64,000 bases of DNA, taken from contig JAZRTT010000037.1 in the NCBI GenBank assembly GCA_045652125.1, positions 1 through 64,000 on the forward strand, written 5' to 3'. Below are positions 15,456 through 24,000 of this stretch, one piece after another; position 1 is the stretch's first letter, and every line of letters starts with the position of its first letter. The DNA comes from Avoscillospira sp045652125. GTDB taxonomy: Bacteria; Bacillota; Clostridia; Oscillospirales; Oscillospiraceae. The notes under the pieces are model-generated. The model was not told the origin of the DNA. It saw nothing but the letters and a program-made list of their open reading frames with translations, and did not search any database. Made by a program: the position numbers and the translations under genes.

Positions 15456-17006
15456 ATGGATGTGTTTATTAAGATTGCTATGTTGGTGGTATTTTTTGGT
15501 GTGACCATTGCAGTCGGTCTCTACTGCCGCAAAAATTCCACCGACGTCAACGGTTTTGTTTTGGGCGGCAGAAGTGTCGGCCCGTGGCTCACGGCGTTTG
15601 CCTACGGCACTTCCTATTTTTCCGCTGTTGTTTTTGTGGGTTATGCCGGTCAGTTCGGCTGGAAGTACGGGATCGCCGCCACCTGGGCAGGCATTGGCAA
15701 CGCCCTCATCGGCTCTTTGATGGCATGGAGTATTTTGGGCAGACGTACCAGAGTGATGACCCAGCATCTGGACAGCGCCACCATGCCGCAGTTCTTTGAA
15801 AGCCGCTTCGGCAGCAAATCTTTGAAGCTGGCAGCCTCCGCCATCATCTTTGTTTTTCTCATTCCCTATACCGCTTCCCTGTACAATGGTCTCAGCCGAC
15901 TGTTTGGCATGGCCTTTGACATCGATTATTCCATCTGCGTCATCGTCATGGCCATACTGACCGGTATCTACGTCATTGCCGGCGGCTATATGGCCACGGC
16001 CATCAACGATTTTATTCAGGGCGTCATCATGCTGGTGGGCATTGTAGCAGTGATTGCCGCTGTGCTGAAAAGCCAGGGCGGTTTTATGGAGGCGCTGAAC
16101 GGTTTGGCAAAGGTCCATGATCCTGCAGTCTCCGATGTGCCCGGTGTGTTCAACTCCTTCTTTGGCCCCGATCCCATCAATCTTTTGGGTGTGGTCATTC
16201 TGACCTCTCTTGGTACTTGGGGTTTGCCTCAGATGGTGCAGAAGTTCTACGCTATTAAATCTGAAAAATCCATTAACAAGGGTATGATCATTTCCACCAT
16301 TTTTGCTGCGGTGGTGGCAGGCGGCTGTTATTTCCTCGGCGGCTTCGGCAGATTGTTCTCCCATAAGATCGACATTGCTGCCAATGGCTATGATTCCGTC
16401 ATTCCCACCATGCTCTCCGGTCTGCCTGCGGTGCTGATCGCTCTGGTGGTGGTGTTGGTGCTGGCAGCGTCTATGTCCACTCTGTCCTCCTTGGTTCTGA
16501 CCTCCAGCTCTACTCTGACCCTGGATTTTATCAAAGGCTCCATAGTCAAGAATCTCAGCGAAAAGAAGCAGCTTTTGATCATGCGGCTGCTCATCGTGGT
16601 GTTTATCACCATTTCCGTGGTTCTGGCCATCGTTCAGTATAAGTCCAGCGTGACCTTTATTGCTCAGCTTATGGGCGTTTCCTGGGGCGCATTGGCCGGC
16701 GCCTTCCTGGCTCCTTTCCTCTACGGTCTGTACTGGAAGCGGGTGTCCGGGGCGTCTGTCTGGGTCAGCTTCCTGTTCTCCACCGTGGTCATGCTGGCCA
16801 ATGTGCTGGCAAAGCCCCTGTTCCCGTCGATCCTGCAGTCACCCATCAATGCCGGCGCCTTCTGTATGCTGGCAGGTCTGGTCATCGTGCCGTTGGTGAG
16901 CCTGTTTACCAAGGCACCGGAGCAGGAACTGGTGGATCAGGTCTTCTCCTGTTATGACAAGAAGGTGCTGGTCACCGTCAAGGATTCCATCGGCGACGAG
17001 AATTGA
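15456..17006 (+). CDS. sodium:solute symporter (SSS family)
   Basis: 516-residue polytopic membrane protein with about 13 transmembrane helices, sodium-coupled importer of the SSS family (PutP/PanF-like). The N-terminal part 'DVNGFVLGGRSVGPWLTAF' is the typical SSS start of TM2, and the segment around 'LVLAASMSTLSSLVLTSSST' matches the sodium-site helix. The ATG at 15456 follows GGAAGG. Cotranscription with a CoA ligase and IorAB suggests import of an organic or aryl acid (phenylacetate, indoleacetate or similar), but specificity is inference. Confidence 0.88.
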   Translation: MDVFIKIAMLVVFFGVTIAVGLYCRKNSTDVNGFVLGGRSVGPWLTAFAYGTSYFSAVVFVGYAGQFGWKYGIAATWAGIGNALIGSLMAWSILGRRTRVMTQHLDSATMPQFFESRFGSKSLKLAASAIIFVFLIPYTASLYNGLSRLFGMAFDIDYSICVIVMAILTGIYVIAGGYMATAINDFIQGVIMLVGIVAVIAAVLKSQGGFMEALNGLAKVHDPAVSDVPGVFNSFFGPDPINLLGVVILTSLGTWGLPQMVQKFYAIKSEKSINKGMIISTIFAAVVAGGCYFLGGFGRLFSHKIDIAANGYDSVIPTMLSGLPAVLIALVVVLVLAASMSTLSSLVLTSSSTLTLDFIKGSIVKNLSEKKQLLIMRLLIVVFITISVVLAIVQYKSSVTFIAQLMGVSWGALAGAFLAPFLYGLYWKRVSGASVWVSFLFSTVVMLANVLAKPLFPSILQSPINAGAFCMLAGLVIVPLVSLFTKAPEQELVDQVFSCYDKKVLVTVKDSIGDEN

Positions 17007-17047
17007 GGCTGTCGATAAATCCGGTAAATATTAAGGAGGAATTTCCT

Positions 17048-18787
17048 ATGAAAATATTGATGCTTGGCAACGAAGCCGTTGCCAGAGGTCTTTACGAAGC
17101 CGGATGCAGCTTTGTATCCAGCTATCCCGGTACGCCCAGCACAGAGATCACGGAAGCTGTGGCAAAATACAAGGAAGTCTATGCCGAATGGGCTCCTAAC
17201 GAAAAAGTAGCCATGGAAGCGGCCTTTGGTGCAAGTCTTGCAGGCCGCCGCAGCTTCTGCGGCATGAAGCATGTGGGGCTTAATGTGGCTGCCGACCCCC
17301 TGTTTACCATTTCCTATACCGGTGTCAACGGCGGTATGGTCACCGGTGTGGCTGATGATGCCGGTATGCACAGCTCCCAGAATGAGCAGGATTCCCGTCA
17401 TTACGCCAGAGCTGCCAAGATCCCCATGCTGGAGCCTTCGGACACTGCTGAGGCATTGGCCTTTACCAAGCTGGCTTATGAGCTGTCTGAGAAGTTTGAC
17501 ACCCCGGTTTTCGTGAAGATGTGTACCCGTGTGTCCCACTCTCAGAGTGTGGTGGAGCCCGGTGAGCGGGTGGAAGCGATCAAGACATACGAAAAGAATC
17601 CCCAGAAGTACATCATGATGCCCGGCAATGCCAAGCGCCGTCACCCTGTGGTGGAGGAGCGAACCAGAAAGCTGGTTGAATGGGCAGAAACTGCTGAGAT
17701 CAACCGGGTGGAAGCCGGTGAGGATCACCGGATCGGTATCATCACTTCCTCCACTTCTTATCAGTATGTGAAGGAAGTCTGTGGCGATCGGTATCCCGTT
17801 ATGAAGCTGGGCATGATCTGGCCCATGCCGGAAGAAAAAATCAAGGAATTCGCCAAATCTGTCAGCCTGTTGTGCGTGGTGGAGGAACTGGACAGCTTCA
17901 TTGAAGATCACTGCCGCAGCATGAGCCTGCCCCTGGTGGGAAAGGACAAATTCCCCTGCATGGATGAGTTCTCTCAGAACAAGATCGCAGAGCTGATGGG
18001 CATGGATGTGCCTGCCGGGGTGAAGCTGGAGGAGAATATCCCCCCGCGGCCTCCTGTTATGTGTGCCGGCTGCCCTCACAGAGGTCTTTACTATACCTTG
18101 GCAAAAAACAAGGTCACGGCTCTGGGCGATATTGGCTGCTATACGCTTGGTGCGGTGCCACCCCTGTCTGCTCTGGATACCACCATCTGTATGGGTGCTT
18201 CCATATCCGGTGCCCACGGCTTTGTGAAGGCTCAGAATGGTGCTGCAGATAATAAAACCGTTGCCGTTATTGGTGACAGTACCTTCATGCACTCCGGTGT
18301 TACAGGCCTCATCAATATGGCCTACAACGAATCCAACGCTACGGTCATCATTGTGGATAACTCCATTACCGGTATGACCGGCCATCAGCAGAATCCCACC
18401 ACGGGCTTTAATCTGAAGGGTGATCCCTGCTCCAAGATCGATCTGGAGAGCCTGTGCAGGGCCATTGGCATCAAGCGTGTCCGGGTGGTGGATCCTTACG
18501 ATCTGAAGCAGTGCGATACGGTTCTGAAGGAAGAACTGGCGGCAGGGGAGCCCTCTGTGATCATTTCCAGAAGACCCTGTGCTCTGCTCAAATATGTCAA
18601 ACACAACAAACCTTTGACGGTAGATGTCCATAAGTGCAAAGGCTGTAAAATGTGCATGAAGATCGGCTGTCCTGCCATCAGTATGGAAAACGGCATTGCC
18701 AAGGTGGATAATACCCTCTGCACCGGCTGCGGGGTATGTGCCCAGCTGTGTAAATCCGATGCCCTGCAGGCACCCAAGGAGGTCTGA
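17048..18787 (+). CDS. iorA: indolepyruvate:ferredoxin oxidoreductase, alpha subunit
   Basis: 579 residues. IorA holds thiamine diphosphate and, with IorB, oxidatively decarboxylates aryl-pyruvates to aryl-acetyl-CoA with reduction of ferredoxin; the reaction can run in reverse. Order: pyrimidine-binding domain ('SSYPGTPSTEITEAV'), a transketolase-like middle, the ThDP/Mg site 'GDSTFMHSGVTGLINMAYNE' with 'IVDNSITGMTGHQ', and a C-terminal pair of [4Fe-4S] motifs ('CKGCKMCMKIGCPA', 'CTGCGVCAQLCKSDAL'). The start follows AAGGAGG. The stop is two bases before iorB. Confidence 0.95.
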   Translation: MKILMLGNEAVARGLYEAGCSFVSSYPGTPSTEITEAVAKYKEVYAEWAPNEKVAMEAAFGASLAGRRSFCGMKHVGLNVAADPLFTISYTGVNGGMVTGVADDAGMHSSQNEQDSRHYARAAKIPMLEPSDTAEALAFTKLAYELSEKFDTPVFVKMCTRVSHSQSVVEPGERVEAIKTYEKNPQKYIMMPGNAKRRHPVVEERTRKLVEWAETAEINRVEAGEDHRIGIITSSTSYQYVKEVCGDRYPVMKLGMIWPMPEEKIKEFAKSVSLLCVVEELDSFIEDHCRSMSLPLVGKDKFPCMDEFSQNKIAELMGMDVPAGVKLEENIPPRPPVMCAGCPHRGLYYTLAKNKVTALGDIGCYTLGAVPPLSALDTTICMGASISGAHGFVKAQNGAADNKTVAVIGDSTFMHSGVTGLINMAYNESNATVIIVDNSITGMTGHQQNPTTGFNLKGDPCSKIDLESLCRAIGIKRVRVVDPYDLKQCDTVLKEELAAGEPSVIISRRPCALLKYVKHNKPLTVDVHKCKGCKMCMKIGCPAISMENGIAKVDNTLCTGCGVCAQLCKSDALQAPKEV

Positions 18788-18789
18788 AC

Positions 18790-19362
18790 ATGAAAACGAA
18801 GAATATTATGATCGTGGGCGTGGGCGGACAGGGCAGTTTGCTGGCCTCCAAGCTGCTGGGTCGTTTGCTGCTGACCCGGGGTTATGACATTAAGGTGTCT
18901 GAGGTCCACGGCATGAGCCAGAGAGGCGGCAGCGTTGTCACCTATGTCCGTTACGGCGAAAAGGTCTATTCTCCTGTCATTGACAAGGGAGAGGCGGATT
19001 TTATCGTGTCCTTTGAATTATTGGAAGCTGCCCGCTGGACGGAATATCTGAAAAAAGATGGTAAGATCATCGTCAATACCCAGCAGATCAATCCTATGCC
19101 TGTTATCATCGGTGCTGCGGAATATCCCGAAAAGCTGACTGAAAAGATCAAAGCTGCCGGGTTAAAGCTGGATGCCTTTGATGCTTTGAAACTGGCAGAG
19201 GAAGCCGGTTCTGCCAAAGCAGTCAATATCGTCCTCATGGGTCGCCTGTCCAGGTATTTTGACTTTACCATGGAAGAATGGCTGGATGCCATTGAAAAGA
19301 GTGTACCTGCCAAGTTTCTGGAACTGAATCAAAAAGCCTTCCGTTTGGGAAGAGATGCGTAA
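18790..19362 (+). CDS. iorB: indolepyruvate:ferredoxin oxidoreductase, beta subunit
   Basis: 190 residues of the pyruvate/ketoisovalerate oxidoreductase gamma-type domain: 'IMIVGVGGQGSLLASKLLG' (CoA/nucleotide-fold Gly-rich start) and 'SEVHGMSQRGGSVVTYVRYG', the hallmark of IorB. It pairs with IorA immediately upstream. The start follows AAGGAGG. Confidence 0.95.
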   Translation: MKTKNIMIVGVGGQGSLLASKLLGRLLLTRGYDIKVSEVHGMSQRGGSVVTYVRYGEKVYSPVIDKGEADFIVSFELLEAARWTEYLKKDGKIIVNTQQINPMPVIIGAAEYPEKLTEKIKAAGLKLDAFDALKLAEEAGSAKAVNIVLMGRLSRYFDFTMEEWLDAIEKSVPAKFLELNQKAFRLGRDA

Positions 19363-19373
19363 GGAGTGAGCCT

Positions 19374-20672
19374 ATGCCCAAGTATTATCAGCCTGAAATC
19401 GAGACCATGCCCCGGGAGGAAATGATTAAGCTCCAGAATGAGCGTCTGGTAAAGCAAGTGCAGCATGTCTGGGACAATGTACCTTATTATCGCAAAAAAA
19501 TGGAAGAAAACGGTGTGACCCCTGCCGATATTCAGTCCATTGACGATCTGCATAAGCTGCCCTTTTTGACCAAGGATGACCTGCGGGAAGCCTATCCCTA
19601 CGGTCTCATGGGTAAACCTCTCAGGGACTGTGTCCGTATTCAGTCCACCTCCGGTACCACCGGCAAGCGGGTGGTTGCCTTCTATACTCAGCATGATATT
19701 GATCTGTGGGAGGATTGCTGTGCCAGAGCCATCGTGGCAGCCGGCGGCACCAAAGAAGATGTGGTGCAGGTCTGCTACGGCTACGGACTGTTTACCGGCG
19801 GCCCAGGTCTCAACGGCGGCTCTCACCGTGTGGGCTGTCTGACCCTGCCCATGTCCTCCGGCAACACGGAGCGGCAGCTGGAGTTTATGACCGATCTGGG
19901 ATCCACCATTCTCTGCTGCACCCCTTCCTATGCAGCTTATTTGGCAGAGTCCGTCCATGAGGCCGGCCTGCGGGATAAGATCAAGCTGAAGGCCGGTATT
20001 TTTGGTGCAGAGGCATGGTCGGAAGAAATGCGTCGGGATATCGAAAAGAATCTGGGCATCAAAGCCTATGATATTTACGGTCTTACCGAGACCTCCGGCC
20101 CGGGTGTTTCCTTTGAGTGCGAAGAGCAAACCGGTATGCACATCAATGAAGACCATTTTATTGCCGAGATCATTGACCCCAACACCGGTGAGGTTTTGCC
20201 GGAAGGCTCCAAGGGCGAATTGGTCTTTACGGCTATTACCAAGGAAGCGTTCCCCCTGCTGCGTTACCGTACCCGTGATATCTGTGTGCTGAGCCGTAAA
20301 AAGTGCTCCTGCGGCAGAACGCATGTAAAAATGTGCAAGCCCATGGGCCGCAGCGATGATATGCTCATCATTAAGGGCGTCAATGTGTTCCCCTCTCAGA
20401 TCGAAGCCGTTCTGCTGGAGAAGGGTTATCAGGCCAACTATCAGATCGTGGTGGATCGTGTCAACCATTCCGATACGCTGGAGGTCATGGTGGAAATGAC
20501 CCCGGAGAACTTCTCTGACTCTCTGGCCAAGATCCACGAGATGGAAAAGAGCCTGGTGGACGCCTTGAAGGTCATGCTGGGCATCTACGCCAAGGTCAAG
20601 CTGGTAGCTCCCAAGACCATCGCCAGAAGCGAGGGCAAGGCGGTTCGTATTATCGACAAGCGGAAAATTTAA
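19374..20672 (+). CDS. paaK: phenylacetate-CoA ligase family protein
   Basis: 432 residues, the usual PaaK length. Adenylation motifs 'QSTSGTTGKRVVAFYT' and 'YDIYGLTETSGPG', with the C-terminal 'RSDDMLIIKGVNVFPSQIE' typical of this branch. It forms aryl-acetyl-CoA from arylacetate, ATP and CoA; run in reverse next to IorAB it could conserve ATP from the thioester. A short C-terminal domain ends 'KAVRIIDKRKI'. It starts 11 bases after iorB and is followed by an ACT-domain gene, a combination seen repeatedly with IorAB in anaerobes. Confidence 0.92.
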   Translation: MPKYYQPEIETMPREEMIKLQNERLVKQVQHVWDNVPYYRKKMEENGVTPADIQSIDDLHKLPFLTKDDLREAYPYGLMGKPLRDCVRIQSTSGTTGKRVVAFYTQHDIDLWEDCCARAIVAAGGTKEDVVQVCYGYGLFTGGPGLNGGSHRVGCLTLPMSSGNTERQLEFMTDLGSTILCCTPSYAAYLAESVHEAGLRDKIKLKAGIFGAEAWSEEMRRDIEKNLGIKAYDIYGLTETSGPGVSFECEEQTGMHINEDHFIAEIIDPNTGEVLPEGSKGELVFTAITKEAFPLLRYRTRDICVLSRKKCSCGRTHVKMCKPMGRSDDMLIIKGVNVFPSQIEAVLLEKGYQANYQIVVDRVNHSDTLEVMVEMTPENFSDSLAKIHEMEKSLVDALKVMLGIYAKVKLVAPKTIARSEGKAVRIIDKRKI

Positions 20673-20684
20673 GGAGGTATTACC

Positions 20685-21116
20685 ATGAACGTCCATCAAA
20701 TTTCTGTATTTCTGGAAAATCGTGCCGGACAGCTGGCAGAGATCACCGGCGTTTTGGCAGACAATGCCATTGACTTACGGGCCATTTCCATTGCGGAGAC
20801 CTCCGATTACGGCGTTCTGCGTATGATCGTGGATGATGCGGAAAAGGCCACCGGCGTGCTCCTGTCCAACGGTTATATTCTGTCCATGACCCCTGTGGTC
20901 GTGGTGGCGGTGCCGGATGCCCCCGGCGGTCTGGCGCCTGTGCTGGCCCTGTTGGCGAAGGGCGATATCGACATCGAGTATATGTACTCCCTGTTCACCC
21001 ATCAGGATGGGAAGGCCTACATGGTGTTCCGTATTTCCCATGAGGAAAAGTTCTGTGCCTTGCTGGAAGCCAACGGAATCCACCCGGCAGATGCAGAAGA
21101 ATTGGGAATTCGATAA
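20685..21116 (+). CDS. double ACT-domain protein
   Basis: 143 residues forming two ACT folds (about 1-66 'HQISVFLENRAGQLAEITGV', and 70-140 'APGGLAPVLALLAKGDIDIEY'). ACT domains bind amino acids; stand-alone tandem ACT proteins next to iorAB-paaK probably sense aromatic or branched-chain amino acids and adjust the pathway, but no mechanism is known to me. The start follows AAGGAGG. It is the last gene of the operon. Confidence 0.85.
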   Translation: MNVHQISVFLENRAGQLAEITGVLADNAIDLRAISIAETSDYGVLRMIVDDAEKATGVLLSNGYILSMTPVVVVAVPDAPGGLAPVLALLAKGDIDIEYMYSLFTHQDGKAYMVFRISHEEKFCALLEANGIHPADAEELGIR

Positions 21117-21120
21117 ATAT

Positions 21121-21268
21121 AAACCAGGAGTGCTGCGCAGTGAAGAACTCTGCAGCACTCCTGGTTTATCCTTCGGTACTTGCTTGCCGGAAACCGCCTG
21201 AGGCGGATCATTTGCGGCAGCCCGGTTAAACGTATAAAAACGCCCCGAATGCAAAACCATTCGGGGCG
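21121..21268 (+). terminator. operon-end hairpins
   Basis: A 16-pair perfect stem AAACCAGGAGTGCTGC (21121-21136) with GCAGCACTCCTGGTTT (21152-21167), lacking a strong T run, is followed by CGCCCCGAATG...CATTCGGGGCG (21241-21268) with A and T runs on its two sides. The second can terminate in both directions. No gene is seen between them. Confidence 0.7.
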
Positions 21269-21320
21269 TTAATTGTTCTTGTCTGCTGACATGGCAGAAC
21301 CTACCTTTCTCTGCAAGGAA

Positions 21321-21351
21321 AGAAAATAAAAACTCCTGCATCCTGCAGGAG
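21321..21351 (-). terminator. intrinsic terminator of the small peptide gene
   Basis: On the minus strand CTCCTGCA pairs with TGCAGGAG around a three-base loop and is followed by TTTTTATTTTCT, 13 bases after the stop of the 23-codon ORF. Confidence 0.8.
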
Positions 21352-21363
21352 AACTCCATTGGC

Positions 21364-21435
21364 TCAGCGCTCACTTACATGGGTTTCTTCTTCTGCAAAG
21401 ATCATATCGTCAACATCGGGTTTCTTCTGATACAT
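21364..21435 (-). CDS. 23-residue peptide, unknown
   Basis: A minus-strand ORF with ATG at 21435 and TGA at 21364-21366. It starts M-Y-Q-K-K-P-D-V-D-D, has an acidic middle (F-A-E-E-E-T) and ends V-S-E-R. It is acidic and hydrophilic with no Cys and no membrane span. A perfect AGGAGGTG lies seven bases upstream, a TTGCAT/TATGAT promoter with 17-base spacing lies before that, and a terminator follows the stop, so it is a complete small transcription unit. I know no homologue; it could be a regulatory peptide, a precursor peptide or the ORF of a dual-function RNA. Confidence 0.6.
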   Translation of the reverse strand: MYQKKPDVDDMIFAEEETHVSER

Positions 21436-21466
21436 ATTTTTCACCTCCTTTTTTTGGTTCGCCCCT

Positions 21467-21495
21467 ATCATACACCCATCGAAACCAAAATGCAA
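21467..21495 (-). promoter_or_regulatory. predicted promoter of the 23-residue peptide gene
   Basis: Minus strand: TTGCAT (21495-21490), 17 bases, TATGAT (21472-21467), 31 bases before the ATG. Confidence 0.65.
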
Positions 21496-21587
21496 GAGGT
21501 TTTTTGAAATTATGTCAACTTTCTATAAATTACTACCGAATAGGAGAAACTTCCTGCCGGGAAGGCAGCCTTATTTTGCACCAGGGA

Positions 21588-23111
21588 TCATGGTTGTTTT
21601 TTGCGAAACATATCTGCCAAATACCTCCCGTCACCCGGATGCCAACAGCCGACTAAAATCAAAAGAGAGATACACAGGGAAAGAAAAATACCGCCGCTGA
21701 CAAGAATGCTGCCCATACGCGGATAAGAAGGAATAAAGTAACCGGTAAACCAGACACAGGAGCAGATAATGGCGGTGGTTTTTATCAAAAAGAAACTGCC
21801 GGGATCTGCACCGGTGAGTTTTATAAGACGGAGCAGGCTTAGACAGAAATTGACCAGATGGGTAAACAGATAGGTGAAATAGTATCCCACAATCCCAAAG
21901 CGGGGCAGCGTGATAAACAGCAGAATCACATCCATCAAATTGGTAAGGGTGTTGACCCGGACGCAGTAAACCTGTTGCCCCAAGCCTTTGTGCATGCCGT
22001 CTACGATACAGTCCAGATACAGCATGGGGACCAGCGGTGCAAACCACTGCAAATATTGGCCGGCATCAGCACTTTTATAAAGTAAAAAACCAAGCGGTTC
22101 TGCCAAAACATACAATAGACCTCCGATCAGAGAGGAGAACAGTACCCCCATATGGAGACAGGTTTGAGCCAAATGGCGGATTCGGACATCGTTTTTCTGA
22201 GCCCGGCAGCGGGCCAACTCCGGTACCAAAAGGTCTGCTACGGCATAAAGAACGGTACTGGGCAGCAGCAGCACCGGAAAGACCATGCCCTGAATGGTGC
22301 CGTAGTCACTCATGGCTTTGGTTCGGGAACCGCCGCTGCGGGAGAGTCCGGAAGGAATCAAAAACTGTTCTATCGTACCAAGCCCGGAACGCAGGTAATC
22401 GTTGAGCGCCACGGGTACGCAGATGCGAGCCAACCGCGAACCCATAAACAGGGGTTGTTCCGGGGATTTGTAACGGCGGAAGTCGGCTAACATCATACCC
22501 AGAAGAACTGCCACAGAGCCGACGGATGCCAGAGCCCCACCGCCTACAATAGACACGCAGGCATGGGATTGATCTGACGGAACTCCCAAATTGAGCAGCC
22601 ATACGGTGAGAACGACGGTGACGATCCGATCTGCGATCTCCACAGCGACCAATTTTTTTACTTGATTGCTTGCAGTAAAATATCCTGCCAAAATCGTACT
22701 GAGGCAGGTGAGAGGCAGAGTCAGTCCCAGCAGGCGCAGGCTGGGAGCAGCCCGGAGATCTTTTACTATGGTCTGTGCCAGGGGCTGGGCAAAAAATGCC
22801 ATAAGACCGCCGATAAGGCTGCTGAGGAGGATGCCTGCGCCAATGCACCAGATCATAGCCAGACGAATACCGCCATAACGCTGCAAACCGTATTCCTCCG
22901 CCGAGAGGTACATGGCAGCGACCCGGAGTCCGGATGTGCCCAAGGTGATGGCAAAACCATGAACCGTGAGAATCAACTGCAGCAGTCCGATACCAGCAGC
23001 ACCTATCTGACCGGTAAGATAGACCTGAAATAACATAGAAACGCCCCGCATGGCCAGATTGGCTGCGGTCAAAAGCAGAGTGCTTTGGGCAATAGAATTG
23101 TGCACACCCAT
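21588..23111 (-). CDS. polysaccharide flippase / SpoVB-like MOP-superfamily membrane protein
   Basis: 507 residues with about 14 transmembrane helices, MOP (MurJ/MATE/Wzx) superfamily. The N-terminus 'SIAQSTLLLTAANLAMRG' and 'QVYLTGQIGAAGIGLLQL' match the SpoVB/oligosaccharide flippase branch, which moves lipid-linked cell-wall precursors; SpoVB itself is needed for spore cortex. A sporulation role is plausible given gpr and sigG nearby but is not shown. Of two close ATGs (23117 and 23111) the second is chosen because AGGAGGG abuts the first. A terminator separates it from the membrane-protein gene upstream. Confidence 0.8.
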   Translation of the reverse strand: MGVHNSIAQSTLLLTAANLAMRGVSMLFQVYLTGQIGAAGIGLLQLILTVHGFAITLGTSGLRVAAMYLSAEEYGLQRYGGIRLAMIWCIGAGILLSSLIGGLMAFFAQPLAQTIVKDLRAAPSLRLLGLTLPLTCLSTILAGYFTASNQVKKLVAVEIADRIVTVVLTVWLLNLGVPSDQSHACVSIVGGGALASVGSVAVLLGMMLADFRRYKSPEQPLFMGSRLARICVPVALNDYLRSGLGTIEQFLIPSGLSRSGGSRTKAMSDYGTIQGMVFPVLLLPSTVLYAVADLLVPELARCRAQKNDVRIRHLAQTCLHMGVLFSSLIGGLLYVLAEPLGFLLYKSADAGQYLQWFAPLVPMLYLDCIVDGMHKGLGQQVYCVRVNTLTNLMDVILLFITLPRFGIVGYYFTYLFTHLVNFCLSLLRLIKLTGADPGSFFLIKTTAIICSCVWFTGYFIPSYPRMGSILVSGGIFLSLCISLLILVGCWHPGDGRYLADMFRKKQP

Positions 23112-23157
23112 GGACATCCCTCCTTGTCCATGGATATGCAGACCAAATGAGGAAAAT

Positions 23158-23188
23158 GAAAAACCCCTGCAGAAGAATTCTGCAGGGG
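23158..23188 (-). terminator. terminator after the rsmE/membrane-protein pair
   Basis: On the minus strand CCCCTGCAGAA pairs with TTCTGCAGGGG around three bases, followed by TTTTTC. Confidence 0.8.
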
Positions 23189-23202
23189 AAGAAAGATGTC
23201 GA

Positions 23203-23973
23203 TCAGTTAAGCTGGAAGGTGTAGTACACGGCAGCAACAAACTCAACAGCAATGGCGGCGAACATACAATAGTAAGCGAACAGACCGCCCAACAGGGGAA
23301 TGCATGCAGCGCAGACAAGCCAGAGAATATTGGCGATGTAAAGAAGAATGGGGGAAGACTTGACTGCGTAGATGCGGATTCGGCTGCGGCCAAGACTCAG
23401 GAAGCCTTTGTTTTGGAGCGCTATCCAACTGCACAGGGTCGTACCGGCAAGAACCAAAGCCAGGATAACGAGAACCGTAATGTTCTTGGCAGTCCAGTGA
23501 AGCCCGCGGCTGAAGCAGAAAAAAACGCCGCCGGCTGTAACTGTGGAAAGGGAGAACAGGAAAAATTCCCAGCGGTAAAGCTGAAATACAATGTACTGGA
23601 CCAGTGCAGCAAGGCACAGGAAATACAAAAAGCCAAAATCGGCAATACCGGATACCCGCATATTACGGGCGGTGACGGCGACCATAAGGCCGGCCGCAAG
23701 AATCCAGGGAGCCAGAGAGCGCACGATCTTATTTTTCCAGAAGATACCTGCGGCAGCAGAGACTGCAGCCAAAATCAAACCGGCCAGTGCAATGGCGTTG
23801 GTTCTGTCATAAAGGACGGAAAAACCGGACAATGTGGTGTAGTAGTTACGCAGGGCACGCAGACCCAACAAGCAGGCACAGGCTGCAGCCAGGGCGATCA
23901 TGACCTTGTAAACAACGGCATCATCATTGGTTTTTCGCGGCGCTTCCTTTACTGTATGATTTCTTATTGCCAT
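23203..23973 (-). CDS. multi-pass membrane protein, unknown function
   Basis: 256 residues with a hydrophilic N-terminus (about 25 residues) and then seven or so hydrophobic helices ('VMIALAAACACLLGLRAL', 'AIALAGLILAAVSAAAGIFW', 'LAALVQYIVFQLYRWEFFLF' and others). I do not recognise a named family. The ATG at 23973 (M-A-I-R-N-H) is chosen over an upstream ATG because AAGGA lies just before it. It starts 27 bases after the rsmE stop and is probably cotranscribed with rsmE. Confidence 0.7.
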   Translation of the reverse strand: MAIRNHTVKEAPRKTNDDAVVYKVMIALAAACACLLGLRALRNYYTTLSGFSVLYDRTNAIALAGLILAAVSAAAGIFWKNKIVRSLAPWILAAGLMVAVTARNMRVSGIADFGFLYFLCLAALVQYIVFQLYRWEFFLFSLSTVTAGGVFFCFSRGLHWTAKNITVLVILALVLAGTTLCSWIALQNKGFLSLGRSRIRIYAVKSSPILLYIANILWLVCAACIPLLGGLFAYYCMFAAIAVEFVAAVYYTFQLN

Positions 23974-24000
23974 ATGTTGTCCATTCCTTATACTCAAAAA

